A stretch of 64,000 nt of DNA from Desulfoprunum benzoelyticum (GCF_014201505.1 NZ_JACHEO010000004.1:1-64000), one strand, 5' to 3'. Counted from the first letter of the stretch, positions 52,782 to 62,797 are shown. Translations and numbers: made by a program. Notes: generated by a model from the sequence alone, not told the origin.

Positions 52782-53285
52782 CTACTGCACCGTATACTGA
52801 AACTGGAACTGGCGGGTCTTGCCGTCGGCCAGTCTGGTGCCGACGACAAACCGGTATCCCCCCTTTTCGGTGAGGGCGAGGTCGACCCCGAACTGGCCCG
52901 CCATCGCCATCATCTCCATCGGCCCGGTCTCCCGGCCGGCCGGATCGGTGACCTTCAGCGCCGCCGTCCCTTCGGCGATGGCGGCACCGGTGGCGCCGTC
53001 GCTGAACATGACCATCAGATGGTAGTTTTCCTGCATCCCCATCCTGGCCATCGCCGCCCCGACATCGTTGAGATGGGCCATGGCCTTGACCCCGTCGACG
53101 GTCGTCTCCCCCAGCATGGTCATCTCGCCGCCCATGTTCATGCCGTCCATCTTCATGTCGCCCGGCGGGGTGGCCGGCTTCGCTTTCATCGTCCCGTGAC
53201 CGCCGTGCTCTTGGGAGGCGGCAAGCGCCCCAAGAGGCAGGGCCAGCAGCAGGGTTGCAAGGATTGCAGCAATCTTCGTTTTCAT
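52782..53285 (-). CDS. Met/His-rich periplasmic protein of the Cus operon
   Basis: This 167-residue exported protein has a signal peptide (AILATLLLALPLGALA), then a His/Met-rich segment (SQEHGGHGTMKAKP, DMKMDGMNMGGEMTM), then a domain with more Met (MARMGMQENYHLMVMF, MEMMAMAGQFG). Such clusters bind Cu(I) or Ag(I). It follows cusA by 27 nt and probably hands metal to the CusCBA pump, like CusF, though the fold is not that of CusF. A conserved domain name is not evident to me. Confidence 0.75.
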   Translation of the reverse strand: MKTKIAAILATLLLALPLGALAASQEHGGHGTMKAKPATPPGDMKMDGMNMGGEMTMLGETTVDGVKAMAHLNDVGAAMARMGMQENYHLMVMFSDGATGAAIAEGTAALKVTDPAGRETGPMEMMAMAGQFGVDLALTEKGGYRFVVGTRLADGKTRQFQFQYTVQ

Positions 53286-53312
53286 TGTCGTCTCCTTATC
53301 GTTCGTTGGTGT

Positions 53313-56300
53313 TCATTGTTCCTCGATCTCTCCGGAACTGGTCGGGGCCGAATCCTTCTGCAACTGCCGGCTGCGCCAGATAAAGAAGATCACCGGATAG
53401 ACCAGCAGCTCCATGATGCCCGAGGTAACGACTCCGCCGACCATCGGCGCGGCGATCCGTTTCATGACATCGGCGCCGGTGCCGTGGCTCCACATGATCG
53501 GCAGCAGACCGGCGATGATGACGGCGATCGTCATGATCTTGGGGCGGATGCGCTTGACCGCTCCGTGGTGGATCGCCTGCGCCAGGTCGCCGTGAGTCAG
53601 CATCCTCCCCTTCTCCCGCCACTGCTTATGGGCCAGATCGAGGTAGAGCAGCATCACCACGCCGGTCTCGGCGTCGAGGCCGGCCAGGGCGATGATCCCG
53701 ACCCAGACGGCGATCGAGGTGTTGTAGTCGAGCAGGTAGAGAAGCCAGAAGGCCCCGACCAGCGAGAACGGCACGGCGAGAAAGACGATCGCCGTCTTGA
53801 CCAGGCTCTTGGTGCTGGTGAAGATGATGACGAAGATGATCAGCACCGTCAGCGGGATGATGACCAGCAGCCGGGCCCGGGCCTGCTCCATGTACTCGTA
53901 CTGGCCGCTCCAGACGATGTTGTAGCCCTGGGGCAGTTTGACCTGCTGCGCCACTGCCTGACGGGCGTTTTTGACGTAGGTGCCGACATCGATGTCGACG
54001 ATGTCGACGTAGACCCAGGCGGTCCGCCGCGAGTTCTCGGTCTTGATGCTGTCCGGATCGTTGCTGACCGATACCGTCGCCAGCTGCCCCAGGGGAATAT
54101 GACGCCCGCCCCCTCCGGGCACCAGCACCCGTTGCAACGAGTCGATATCGCTGCGAAAATCGCGGTCATAGCGGAGATTGACGGTATAGCGCTCGAGACC
54201 CTCGACGGTCTCGGTGATCGCCATCCCGCCGACCGCGGTCTGAATGATCTCCTGGATGTCGCCGATGTTGATGCCGTAGCGGGCCGCCTGCAGCCGGTCG
54301 ATGTCGATATCGAGATAGCGGCCGCCGACCACCCGCTCGGCGATGGCGGAGAGGGTCCCCGGCACCGTCCGCACCACCGCCTCGACCTCCTCGCCGAGCC
54401 GGCTCAGGGTCGCCAGATCGTCGCCCATGACCTTGATCCCGACCGGGGTCTTGATCCCGGTCGACAGCATGTCGATCCGGGTCTTGATCGGCATGGTCCA
54501 GGCGTTGGTCAGCCCCGGGAACTGGATGGCGCGGTTGAGCTCGTCGGTGAGCTGCTCGACCGTGATCGGCCGCTGTTCCGGCCACAACCGGCGCAGCGGT
54601 TTCTTGACAACCTCGAGACCGTCCGGCCAGTTTGAATAAAAGCGCATCGCCGCCACCGTCCGCCACTCGCTCTCGGGCCTCAACGTGATGGTCGTCTCGA
54701 TCATCATCATCGGCGCCGGATCGGTGGCGGTCTCGGCCCGGCCGATCTTGCCGAAGACATGCTCCACCTCCGGGAACGAGCGGATGATCCGGTCGGTCTG
54801 CTGCAGGATTTCCTTGGCCTTCGTCACCGACAGCCCCGGCAGAGTCGTCGGCATGTAGAGGAGGTCACCCTCGTAGAGCGCCGGCATGAATTCCGAGCCC
54901 ATCTGCGACAGCGGCCAGGCCATCGACAGCATCGCCGCCACGGCCGCCGCCAGGGTCAGCTTGCGCCAGCGCAGGACCAGATCGACCAGTGGATGGTAGA
55001 TCCTGATCAGCAGGCGGTTGAGGGGGTTGGCGTGTTCCGGCCGGATCCGGCCGCGGATGAACCAGCCCATCAGCACCGGCACCAGGGTGATCGAGAGAAA
55101 GGCGGCGGCGCCCATCGCATAGGTTTTGGTGAAGGCCAGCGGCTTGAACAGCCGCCCCGCCTGTTCGGTCAAGGTGAAGACCGGCACGAACGAGACGGTG
55201 ATCACCAAGAGGGAGTAGAACAGGGTCGGCCCGACCTCGACGGCGGCATCACGGATGATCTGCCAGTGCGGTTTTCTGCCGCGATCGCGCTCCAGGTGCT
55301 TGTGGGCGTTCTCGATCATGATGATGGCGGCGTCGATCATCGCCCCGATGGCGATGGCGATGCCGCCGAGGCTCATGATGTTGGCGTTGATCCCCTGGGC
55401 GTACATGACCATGAAGGCCATCAGGATGGCCACCGGCAGGGTGATGATCGCCACCAGGGCGCTCGGCAGGTGGAAGAGAAACAGCATGGTGACGAGGGCG
55501 ACGACGATGCTCTCCTCGAGCAGTTTCTCCTTCAGGGTGGCGATGGCCCGCTGTATCAGGCCGGAACGGTCATAGGCGGTCCTGATCGTCACCCCTGGCG
55601 GCAGGCCGGCCTTCAGGCTTTCCAGCTTGTCCTTGACCCGCGCGATGGTGGCGAGGGCGTTTTCGCCGAAGCGCATGACGACGATGCCGCCGACCGCCTC
55701 GCCCTCGCCGTTCCACTCGGCCACCCCCCGCCGCATCTCCGGCCCGAGCCGGACCTCGGCCAGGTGTTTGACCAGCACCGGCGTCCCCTCCGTGGTGCTG
55801 GTCACCACGATGTTCCCCAGGTCTTGAAGGGAACGGATATAGCCGTGGCTGCGGACCACGAACTCGGTCTCGCCCATTTCGATGGCGCCGCCGCCGACGT
55901 CGAGGTTGGCCTTTTTGATCGCCGTCATCAGTTCGGTGAGCGGGATGTCGTAGGCCACCAGCTTGTTGGGATCGACCGCCACCTGGTACTGCTTGACGAA
56001 GCCGCCGAGGCTGGCGACCTCACTGACCCCCTCCACCGAGGTCAGTTCGTAGCGCAGGTACCAGTCCTGGATCGAGCGCAGCTCCTGGAGGTTGTGGCGA
56101 TCGCTCTCGATGATGTATTCATAGATCCAGCCGACCCCGGTGGCATCGGGGCCGAGGACCGGCGTCACCCCCTGCGGCAGACGGCCCGAGACGTAGTTGA
56201 GGTACTCGAGGACCCGGGACCGGGCCCAGTACATGTCGGTGCCGTCCTCGAAGATGATATAGACGAAGCTGCTGCCGAAAAAGGAGTAGCCGCGCACGAC

Positions 56301-56540
56301 CTTGGCCCCCGGCACCGCCAACATCTGGGTGGTCAGCGGGTAGGTGACCTGGTCCTCGACGACCTGCGGGGCCTGGCCCGGGTATTCGGTGAAGACGATC
56401 ACCTGGACGTCGGAGAGGTCGGGGACCGCATCGACCGGGGTGTTCCTCAGCGCATAGATCCCGCCGATGACCAGGAACAGGGTCAGCAGGATGACCATGA
56501 AGGTGTTGCGCAGCGACCAGTCGATGATCTTTTCCAGCAT
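53313..56540 (-). CDS. cusA: CusA-type heavy-metal efflux RND pump
   Basis: This 1075-residue inner-membrane transporter belongs to the HME-RND family (Cu/Ag, Zn/Co/Cd). Markers are RNTPVDAVPDLSDVQVIV at the start, the porter loop with YSFFGSSFVYIIFEDGTD, and GAMIDAAIIMIENAHKHLE in transmembrane helix 4 with the proton-relay Asp. A Met-rich cleft segment follows near residue 620 (APMMMIETTI). Twelve helices are expected. It uses the proton gradient to export metal through CusB and CusC. I chose ATG 56540; the stop of cusB lies 31 nt upstream. Cu/Ag specificity is inferred from the operon. Confidence 0.93.
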   Translation of the reverse strand: MLEKIIDWSLRNTFMVILLTLFLVIGGIYALRNTPVDAVPDLSDVQVIVFTEYPGQAPQVVEDQVTYPLTTQMLAVPGAKVVRGYSFFGSSFVYIIFEDGTDMYWARSRVLEYLNYVSGRLPQGVTPVLGPDATGVGWIYEYIIESDRHNLQELRSIQDWYLRYELTSVEGVSEVASLGGFVKQYQVAVDPNKLVAYDIPLTELMTAIKKANLDVGGGAIEMGETEFVVRSHGYIRSLQDLGNIVVTSTTEGTPVLVKHLAEVRLGPEMRRGVAEWNGEGEAVGGIVVMRFGENALATIARVKDKLESLKAGLPPGVTIRTAYDRSGLIQRAIATLKEKLLEESIVVALVTMLFLFHLPSALVAIITLPVAILMAFMVMYAQGINANIMSLGGIAIAIGAMIDAAIIMIENAHKHLERDRGRKPHWQIIRDAAVEVGPTLFYSLLVITVSFVPVFTLTEQAGRLFKPLAFTKTYAMGAAAFLSITLVPVLMGWFIRGRIRPEHANPLNRLLIRIYHPLVDLVLRWRKLTLAAAVAAMLSMAWPLSQMGSEFMPALYEGDLLYMPTTLPGLSVTKAKEILQQTDRIIRSFPEVEHVFGKIGRAETATDPAPMMMIETTITLRPESEWRTVAAMRFYSNWPDGLEVVKKPLRRLWPEQRPITVEQLTDELNRAIQFPGLTNAWTMPIKTRIDMLSTGIKTPVGIKVMGDDLATLSRLGEEVEAVVRTVPGTLSAIAERVVGGRYLDIDIDRLQAARYGINIGDIQEIIQTAVGGMAITETVEGLERYTVNLRYDRDFRSDIDSLQRVLVPGGGGRHIPLGQLATVSVSNDPDSIKTENSRRTAWVYVDIVDIDVGTYVKNARQAVAQQVKLPQGYNIVWSGQYEYMEQARARLLVIIPLTVLIIFVIIFTSTKSLVKTAIVFLAVPFSLVGAFWLLYLLDYNTSIAVWVGIIALAGLDAETGVVMLLYLDLAHKQWREKGRMLTHGDLAQAIHHGAVKRIRPKIMTIAVIIAGLLPIMWSHGTGADVMKRIAAPMVGGVVTSGIMELLVYPVIFFIWRSRQLQKDSAPTSSGEIEEQ

Positions 56541-56571
56541 GGCGGTCTCCGGGCCAGGGGTTGACAGCGGA

Positions 56572-57948
56572 TTACTTGAACAGGTCGTCGAGGGATTGCG
56601 TCCCCTTGCCATCGGCCGGGGCGCCGGACGCCTTGCCGGTCTCGGCCGGCCGGCCCTCCACCCCTGGCGGCGCCGTCATCTTCTGCAGGGCCTCGCGCAG
56701 GGTGCTCTCGGAATCGAGCATGAACTGGGCCGAGACCACCACCGCCTCGCCCTCCTCGAGACCGGACAGGATCTGGATATAGCCATTGTCGTCGCTCAGC
56801 CCGCTGGTCACCGGCCGCGGCTCGAACCGGCCGTCGCCGCGAGCGACGAACACCGTCCGGCCCTTGCCGGAGCTGAGGACGGCGTTGACCGGGACGGCCA
56901 GGGCCCCGTCGACCGCCGCCGTATCGATGCTGACATTGGCATACATGTCGGGTTTGAGCTCCAGCCCGGGATTGGCCAGCTCGATCCGGGCCCGGGCGGT
57001 CCGGGTGTCGTTGTTGAGGTAGGGATAGATGTAGGCGATCTTCGCTTCGTAGGTCCGGCCGGCGGCAAAGGGCAGTTCGACCCTGACTCTCTGTCCGACC
57101 CTGACCCACGGCAGTTCGTGTTCGTAGATCTCGGCGTTGATCCAGACCGTGGAGATATCGGCGATCTGCAGCAGCTCTTCGCCGGCCATGACCCGCATCC
57201 CCTGAAGGGCCTTCTTCCCCGTCACGATCCCGCTGTGGGGGCTGAACAGGGTCAGGGTCTTGGTGATCCGGCCAGCCTGCTCGATCGCCTTGATCTGGCC
57301 GGGGCTGATATCCCAGTACTGCAGGCGGGTGCGGGCGGCCGCCAGGAGCCGCTCGGCACTCGCGGCGATGCCGGGGACGGGACTGCCGGCCAGCCTGCGG
57401 CGGTGGTCCAGGGCCAGCAGGTATTCCTGCTGCGCCGCCACCAGCTCGGGGCTGTAGATCGCCAGCAGCGGCTGGCCCTTTTTGACGGTCTGCCCTTCCT
57501 GGTTGACATAGAGCTTTTCGATCCAGCCCTCGATCTTGCTGTTGACCGAAAACTGCCGCCCCTCCGCATAGGTCAGCAGCCCGACGGTGCGGACCGTTTT
57601 GACCAGCTTGCGGCGGCTGACGGCCTCGGTTCGCACCCCCATGTTCTGGGCGGTCGTCGGGTCGATGCTGATGATGCCGGCGCCGCTTTCATCTTCAGTG
57701 ACCGCGGCCCCGCCGGCGCCGGGTTTCAGCGGCACGAGGGCCATGCCGCAGATCGGGCAGTTGCCCGGCGCATCGCGGATGATGAACGGGTGCATGCTGC
57801 AGGTATACTGCTGCTTCTGCTCCACCGTTGCACCCTGGCCCGGCCCCGGTTGCTCATGGTCGTGCTGCCGCTGGACTCCGAGCTGATAGCCGCCGGTGGC
57901 GGCGACGATCACGACGACGATCAGTACTAAGATTTTCAGTATCTTCAA
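56572..57948 (-). CDS. cusB: CusB-type periplasmic adaptor with heavy-metal-binding domain
   Basis: This 458-residue membrane-fusion protein starts with a signal/anchor segment, a His-rich stretch (QRQHDHEQPG) and an HMBD motif, YTCSMHPFIIRDAPGNCPICGM, that binds metal. The adaptor barrels follow (IEGWIEKLYVNQEGQTVKKGQPLL). It links CusA to the outer-membrane channel. The start is a TTG with GGGGGAT in front, 10 nt after cusC. HMBD-CusB fusions are common in bacteria. Confidence 0.93.
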   Translation of the reverse strand: MKILKILVLIVVVIVAATGGYQLGVQRQHDHEQPGPGQGATVEQKQQYTCSMHPFIIRDAPGNCPICGMALVPLKPGAGGAAVTEDESGAGIISIDPTTAQNMGVRTEAVSRRKLVKTVRTVGLLTYAEGRQFSVNSKIEGWIEKLYVNQEGQTVKKGQPLLAIYSPELVAAQQEYLLALDHRRRLAGSPVPGIAASAERLLAAARTRLQYWDISPGQIKAIEQAGRITKTLTLFSPHSGIVTGKKALQGMRVMAGEELLQIADISTVWINAEIYEHELPWVRVGQRVRVELPFAAGRTYEAKIAYIYPYLNNDTRTARARIELANPGLELKPDMYANVSIDTAAVDGALAVPVNAVLSSGKGRTVFVARGDGRFEPRPVTSGLSDDNGYIQILSGLEEGEAVVVSAQFMLDSESTLREALQKMTAPPGVEGRPAETGKASGAPADGKGTQSLDDLFK

Positions 57949-57958
57949 TCGATCCCCC

Positions 57959-59263
57959 TCATTGTCCGTCTCGAGGCAGTGGCGTGCCGACCAGACCTTC
58001 GAGCACCGCCAGCTGCGTCCGGTGTTCCGCCACCGCGTCGTGGTATTCCCGTTCCAGGTTGAACAGGGCCATCCGGCTGTCGAGCACCGTCATGAAATCG
58101 GTTCTGCCGACCCGATAGGCGGCGAGGCTCACCTCGAGGGCGGCGGTCGCCTGGGGAATGAGCCCCTGGTCGTAGAGTTCGGCCAGGCGGCGATTGCGGT
58201 CGAGGGCGGCCAGACCATCGGCCACCCCCTGGCGGATCCGGTTGCGCAGGACCTCGCGCTCGGCCAGCACCATCCGGCCCTCGGCCCCGGCCTCGGCGAC
58301 CATGGCACGCCGGCGGGCCCGCTGCACCGGCAGGTTGAAGGAGACCGACGCGGTGTACATGTCGTCGCCCTCGCTCCCCATTGCCTCTTCGAGCAGCATG
58401 TATTCCAGGGACAGGGTGAAATCGGGCAGAAACTCCTTGTCGGCCAGGGCCCGGCTGATATCGGCCTTGTCGACCTGGGCGGTCAGGGCCTTGAGGGCCG
58501 GCCGATGGGCGTCGGCCAGTTGCTCGAGTTCGGCCTGGGTCACCGCCACCGCCTTTATCGCCAGGAGCGGCGGCGCCGGCAGACTCGCTTCGACCGGGCG
58601 GTAGAGCAGACTGTTGAGGGCGGCGGCCAGCGAACGGCGCCTCTGCTGGAGATCGATACGCATCTCCTCCATCTTCGAGCGTTGCAGCTGGGCCTTGAGG
58701 ACATCCTGCTGCAGTCCCTGGCCCACCCCGTACATCGTCTCGGAAAAACGCACCAGGTCGTCGAGGGCGGCAATGTTCTTCACCACCACGTCGAGCCCCC
58801 GATCGACCGCGTAGATGCGGTACCAGGTCTCCTTGACCATCCGCCGCAGCGCGATCCGCCGTTCCTCGACCTGCCAGCGTTCGACCTCGGCCGCACGCTC
58901 GGCCCCCTGCCGCTGCAGGCCGCGCTTGCCGAAGAAGGGCACGGTCTGGCTGAGGCCGATGACCGTGGCAGTGCCGGGATCGCGGTTCAGGTCGAGGGGA
59001 TCGCGGACCAGGCCGTTCTGGAGCTGCAGCATCAGCATCGGATCGGGGAGGACTCCGGCCTGGGCGACCCGGTGAACGGCCATCCGCCACCGCTCTTCCG
59101 AGGCGTCGATCGCGGGATTGTTCGCCAGGGCTAACACAACCAGGCGCTCAAGATCGTCTTCATCCCCTGCCGTTGACGATTCAGCGGCAGCAGCAGGGAA
59201 GAAAAGCAGGCAAAGCAGCAGCGCGGAAAGAGAAAGGACAATGTCATATCTGGTCCGAGTCAT
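57959..59263 (-). CDS. cusC: TolC-family outer-membrane channel of the Cus operon
   Basis: This 434-residue TolC-family protein has a signal peptide (LSLSALLLCLLFFPAAAA), the start LERLVVLALANNPAIDASEERW, and long coiled-coil helices with repeats such as LVKETWYRIYAVDRGLD and AEREVLRNRIRQGVADGLAALDRNRRLAELYDQG. It is the first gene of the cusC-B-A-Met-rich operon. The ATG at 59263 is preferred over a start nine codons upstream, whose purine-rich site abuts it directly. Confidence 0.88.
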   Translation of the reverse strand: MTRTRYDIVLSLSALLLCLLFFPAAAAESSTAGDEDDLERLVVLALANNPAIDASEERWRMAVHRVAQAGVLPDPMLMLQLQNGLVRDPLDLNRDPGTATVIGLSQTVPFFGKRGLQRQGAERAAEVERWQVEERRIALRRMVKETWYRIYAVDRGLDVVVKNIAALDDLVRFSETMYGVGQGLQQDVLKAQLQRSKMEEMRIDLQQRRRSLAAALNSLLYRPVEASLPAPPLLAIKAVAVTQAELEQLADAHRPALKALTAQVDKADISRALADKEFLPDFTLSLEYMLLEEAMGSEGDDMYTASVSFNLPVQRARRRAMVAEAGAEGRMVLAEREVLRNRIRQGVADGLAALDRNRRLAELYDQGLIPQATAALEVSLAAYRVGRTDFMTVLDSRMALFNLEREYHDAVAEHRTQLAVLEGLVGTPLPRDGQ

Positions 59264-59481
59264 GGCAGCCTCACGGTTTCTCGGGGTCATCCTCCCCTAC
59301 GGGATATACCACATTGTAATACATGACTGACTGTTCCGCCGCTATTATTGCGAAGGACGAATGGAACCGGCAACCCCTGCCGAAACCGACGGCATCGGCA
59401 GGACAGGTCGACTGCCGTTATTTGATCAGAATGGAGAGGAAAAAAGGGATCTTCACAAGCGGGACGGAGTGGTGAAAAATC

Positions 59482-59907
59482 TCATTCGCCGTCTTCTCCG
59501 AACGTTCCGGAACGGCGCCTGATGAGATAATAGCCTCCTGCCAGGGCAATGATCACGGCGGCGATGCCCAGGAGGATGTCTCCGGTGAACTCCTGCTTGC
59601 CGAGGACGATGACTTTCCGGGAGATGGCAATCAGGGCGACGGCGATAACGATCGTCACGTGTTCGGTGCTCCTGTCGAGATATGTCCTGATGATGGTCTC
59701 GAGCAGTTCGATGCCGATCAGCACCAGCATGAACAGGCCGAAGATCTCGATCAGCTCGTCGATCTCGAGCAGAAACACCGGCGGCGTGACGATGTCCTTG
59801 ACGATGATCCAGCCGAGTTCGATCGTCGCCAGCAACAGGACGATCGCCATCATCACCACCAGCGAGAAAATAAGGGCCTTCTCGAATTTTTTGATCAACT
59901 CTATCAT
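59482..59907 (-). CDS. PsiE-family membrane protein
   Basis: This 141-residue protein has four hydrophobic helices and the PsiE family pattern (TPPVFLLEIDELIEIFGLFMLVLIGIELLETI, then YLDRSTEHVTIVIAVALIAISRKVIV). PsiE was named for phosphate-starvation induction in E. coli; its role is unknown. GGGAGGGGAG precedes ATG 59907. It lies 47 nt after the DUF502 gene, and a Na/Pi cotransporter lies further upstream on the strand. Confidence 0.85.
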   Translation of the reverse strand: MIELIKKFEKALIFSLVVMMAIVLLLATIELGWIIVKDIVTPPVFLLEIDELIEIFGLFMLVLIGIELLETIIRTYLDRSTEHVTIVIAVALIAISRKVIVLGKQEFTGDILLGIAAVIIALAGGYYLIRRRSGTFGEDGE

Positions 59908-59954
59908 CTCCCCTCCCTTCAGCGCACTCTCCGGCAAACAGCCGGGGCCGTCGG

Positions 59955-60674
59955 TCATCCCGGAATATCGGTCTTGCCGTCTTTTCCCCCTGCATCCTTG
60001 GAGGTGAAACGGATGCTGTCCGGGGCGTTGGTGCCGCCGGTCATGACAAAGTTCATCGCCTCCTCTATGCTCCAGTCGGTCTGGACGACTTCGCTCATCG
60101 GCACGATCTCGATATAGCCGGAGGTCGGGTTGGGCGAGGTCGGCACGTAGACCGCAGCCAGTTCACAGCCGCTGGCTTCGTCGCGGATGATCCTGGTGAC
60201 GAAGCCGACGGCCTTCATTTCCGGAGTCGGGAAACTGATCAGGACGACGCGCTGACCGCTTACCGGCGGCTGGCGCAGGGTCTGGAGGAAGCGTTTGGTG
60301 GCGCCGTAGATCGTCTGCACCAGCGGCAGGCGGGCGAGGATGGCCTCGAACAGCTCGATCAGGCGGCGGCCGACGACAAAGGAGGCAAACAGGCCGATGC
60401 CATAAAACAGGGCCAGGGTCATGATGACCGCAACCAGTCGCTGGAAGGAGGTGTCGCGCAACCAGTCGGCCAGGGTCGCCGAGAAAGGCCCGACGATGCG
60501 GGCAGACCCCAGTAGCAGCGGCGTGCCGGCACCGGCCAGGATACCGAGCAGAAAATCGAAGACCAGCCAGGTCACCCACAGCGGGGCGACAGTGAAAAAG
60601 CCGATCAGGGTGTAGCGGGCGAAATGGGCGCCGTCGCGCCGATCATGGCCGGATCGTGTCATCGTTTTTGCCAT
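59955..60674 (-). CDS. DUF502-family membrane protein
   Basis: This 239-residue protein has two main hydrophobic regions (YTLIGFFTVAPLWVTWLVFDFL and VAVIMTLALFYGIGLFASFVVG), then a soluble C-terminal part (QTIYGATKRFLQTL; PVSGQRVVLISFPTPEMKAVGFVT; YVPTSPNPTSGYIEIVP). This is the DUF502 layout; no function is known. It is probably co-transcribed with the PsiE-family gene downstream. Confidence 0.88.
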   Translation of the reverse strand: MAKTMTRSGHDRRDGAHFARYTLIGFFTVAPLWVTWLVFDFLLGILAGAGTPLLLGSARIVGPFSATLADWLRDTSFQRLVAVIMTLALFYGIGLFASFVVGRRLIELFEAILARLPLVQTIYGATKRFLQTLRQPPVSGQRVVLISFPTPEMKAVGFVTRIIRDEASGCELAAVYVPTSPNPTSGYIEIVPMSEVVQTDWSIEEAMNFVMTGGTNAPDSIRFTSKDAGGKDGKTDIPG

Positions 60675-60782
60675 CGTCTTGGATCCCTCAGGAATCTGCC
60701 GTGCCTGCCCGATTCCTTCCTCTATAGTGCCACACCCATTGACCGGAACAGTGGTACTTGTACCTGCATCGGCCGGGGCCGC

Positions 60783-62441
60783 TCATTCGGCCTTGACTTG
60801 GGCGGCAATCTGTTCCTGCCGCTCGCCTTTTTCCGCGCCTATCTCCGTTTTTTGCCAGCCCCGAGCCAGAAGTCTTCCCTTGATCAGCTGCTCGAGGGCG
60901 CGTCTGGTCGAGTAGAGGGCCTCCAGGACAATATCGAGGCCATCGACACTCAACTGCCGGTGGAGCGCCGTATCCAAAAGTCCTTTCCGAGCCTGTCGAC
61001 TGATCCAGCGCAACTCGTCCAGACGTGTATCCGACGAAGTCGTCTGTTCGGCGGCAGGAGCCTCGCTGATACAGTCCCCGGCCAGCGCCAGGACCTGCTG
61101 CAGCGGTTGACCTGCCGCGGAATCTTCCAGCCTGCCCGCCTGTTTGACCAGGAGGCGCATGCTCGGTGCCAGCCGGGCGGCCTCCCGGAAGTGACGGGCG
61201 GCATACAGGGCATCGGCCATTTCACCGGCTGCCTGCTGGGTCATGGCATCGGCCCGCAGGCTGGCAACAAAACCGGCAATGGCCTCGGTAAGGGTATGTA
61301 CGGCATCAGCCTGCTTCTCCAGATCCGGGGTCCTGGCAGCCCCGGAAAGGGCCGAGTGCAGAATGCCGGTGACGATGCCCAGCAGACGCTGCAGTTCCTC
61401 GTGCAGCGCCGCGACGGCCAGGGCCGGCGTCGCCGCCAGGGTCGAATCGAGATGACGCGGTCGACCGATATCCTCCTCCACGCTCTGGAACAATCGCTCC
61501 AGCAGTTTCGCCAGCAAACCGGTCAGCGGCAGCATCAGAAAGACCCCGAGAACGTTGAAAACGGTATGGAACAGGGCCAGTTTCGTCGCAGCGCCATTGT
61601 GCATACCGAGCATTTCGGCCAGTTCACCGATCAGCCACAGAAAAGCGGGGAGCAGCAACAGGGCGACAACGCCTGTAACCGCATTGAAGAAGATATGGCC
61701 AAGGGCCAGTCGCTTCGCGGCGGGAGTCGCCTTGAAGACGGCCACCGCTGCGGTGGAGGTCGTCCCCAGATTGGCGCCGATGACGGCTGCGCCCGCCATG
61801 TCGAGACCAATCACACCGCCGGCCGCGGCAGTGAGGATGATGGCGATGGCGGCGCTCGACGACTGGGTCAGCACAGTGGCGACGAAACCGACAAGCAGGA
61901 GGGCGAGCGGGCCACCGGCGATCGTCCCGCCGGCCACCTCGGCACTGTAGGTATGGGCCAGCTCGGCAAACGCCTCCTTGAGAATTGCCAGCCCGAGAAA
62001 AAACAGGCCGAAGCCGGCCAGGGCCTTGCCGAGACCCTTCCACCGACGGCGCGGAGCGATCAACCGGAGGATCACTCCCAGGGTGAGGATAGGCAGGGCA
62101 AACGATTCGATCTTGAAGCCGAATCCCAGAAGGCTGACCATCCAGGCGGTCATCGTCGTGCCGACGTTGGTGCCGAAGATCACCCCCAGCGCCTGGCGCA
62201 GGGTCAGCACCCCGGCGTTGACGAAGCCGAGGGTGGCCACCGTCACCGCGCTGGACGACTGTACCAGTCCGGTCACCAGGATGCCGGCGGCGACACCGCG
62301 CAGCGGCGTCGAGGTCCAGCGGCCCAGCAGCTGTTTGAGGCCGCTTCCGGCGAAGATTGTCAGGCCTTCGGTCATCATCAGCATCGCCAGCAGGAAAATG
62401 GCTAGACCGCCGAAGGCGTTGATAACGATCCCGCCGCTCAT
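60783..62441 (-). CDS. Na/Pi cotransporter family protein (NptA-like with PhoU-like tail)
   Basis: This 552-residue protein has two inverted Na_Pi_cotrans repeats: GLVQSSSAVTVATLGFVNAG and TLTQSSSAAIAIILTAAAGGV, each with the conserved QSSS Na+/phosphate site. A soluble C-terminal region (~330-545) of helical PhoU-like repeats follows. It imports phosphate with Na+. It overlaps the mrpG stop by 4 nt, so it ends an operon that starts with an Mrp Na+/H+ antiporter, which would supply or use the same Na+ gradient. Confidence 0.9.
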   Translation of the reverse strand: MSGGIVINAFGGLAIFLLAMLMMTEGLTIFAGSGLKQLLGRWTSTPLRGVAAGILVTGLVQSSSAVTVATLGFVNAGVLTLRQALGVIFGTNVGTTMTAWMVSLLGFGFKIESFALPILTLGVILRLIAPRRRWKGLGKALAGFGLFFLGLAILKEAFAELAHTYSAEVAGGTIAGGPLALLLVGFVATVLTQSSSAAIAIILTAAAGGVIGLDMAGAAVIGANLGTTSTAAVAVFKATPAAKRLALGHIFFNAVTGVVALLLLPAFLWLIGELAEMLGMHNGAATKLALFHTVFNVLGVFLMLPLTGLLAKLLERLFQSVEEDIGRPRHLDSTLAATPALAVAALHEELQRLLGIVTGILHSALSGAARTPDLEKQADAVHTLTEAIAGFVASLRADAMTQQAAGEMADALYAARHFREAARLAPSMRLLVKQAGRLEDSAAGQPLQQVLALAGDCISEAPAAEQTTSSDTRLDELRWISRQARKGLLDTALHRQLSVDGLDIVLEALYSTRRALEQLIKGRLLARGWQKTEIGAEKGERQEQIAAQVKAE

Positions 62442-62785
62442 CGCTGATCCGTGCCGCCTTGCTGCGGTCCTGCTTCCCTCTCATCGACGACGGTCCCGGT
62501 GCCGCCGCGCAGATGGATCATGGTGCGGGCAATGAGGTGGGCGCTGACCGGCGCGGTGATCAGCAGGAAGAGGGCGACCAACAGCTCGTGGAGACTGAGG
62601 CCGCTGTCGAGGCTGCTGAAGTGGAGCATCGAGGCGATGAGGATGCCGCCGACCCCGAGAGTCGTGGCCTTGGTGGGACCGTGCAGGCGCATGAACAGAT
62701 CGGGGAGCCGGGCCAGGCCGATGGAGCCGATCAGGGCGAAAAGGCCGCCGACGACCAGGAAAAAGGAGGTGAGCAGATCGAGCAT
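62438..62785 (-). CDS. mrpG: Mrp antiporter subunit G
   Basis: This 115-residue membrane protein has three helices and the MnhG/MrpG motifs (IGLARLPDLFMRLHGPTKATTLGVGGIL and LLITAPVSAHLIARTMIH). It is one of seven subunits of the Mrp Na+/H+ antiporter. It lies 12 nt after mrpF and overlaps the start of the phosphate cotransporter. Confidence 0.93.
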   Translation of the reverse strand: MLDLLTSFFLVVGGLFALIGSIGLARLPDLFMRLHGPTKATTLGVGGILIASMLHFSSLDSGLSLHELLVALFLLITAPVSAHLIARTMIHLRGGTGTVVDEREAGPQQGGTDQR

Positions 62786-62797
62786 GGCGGGTTCTCC

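Noticed and set aside
52692-56564. Long plus-strand frames opposite cusA
   Set aside because: Low-complexity composition and no homology; cusA is certain.
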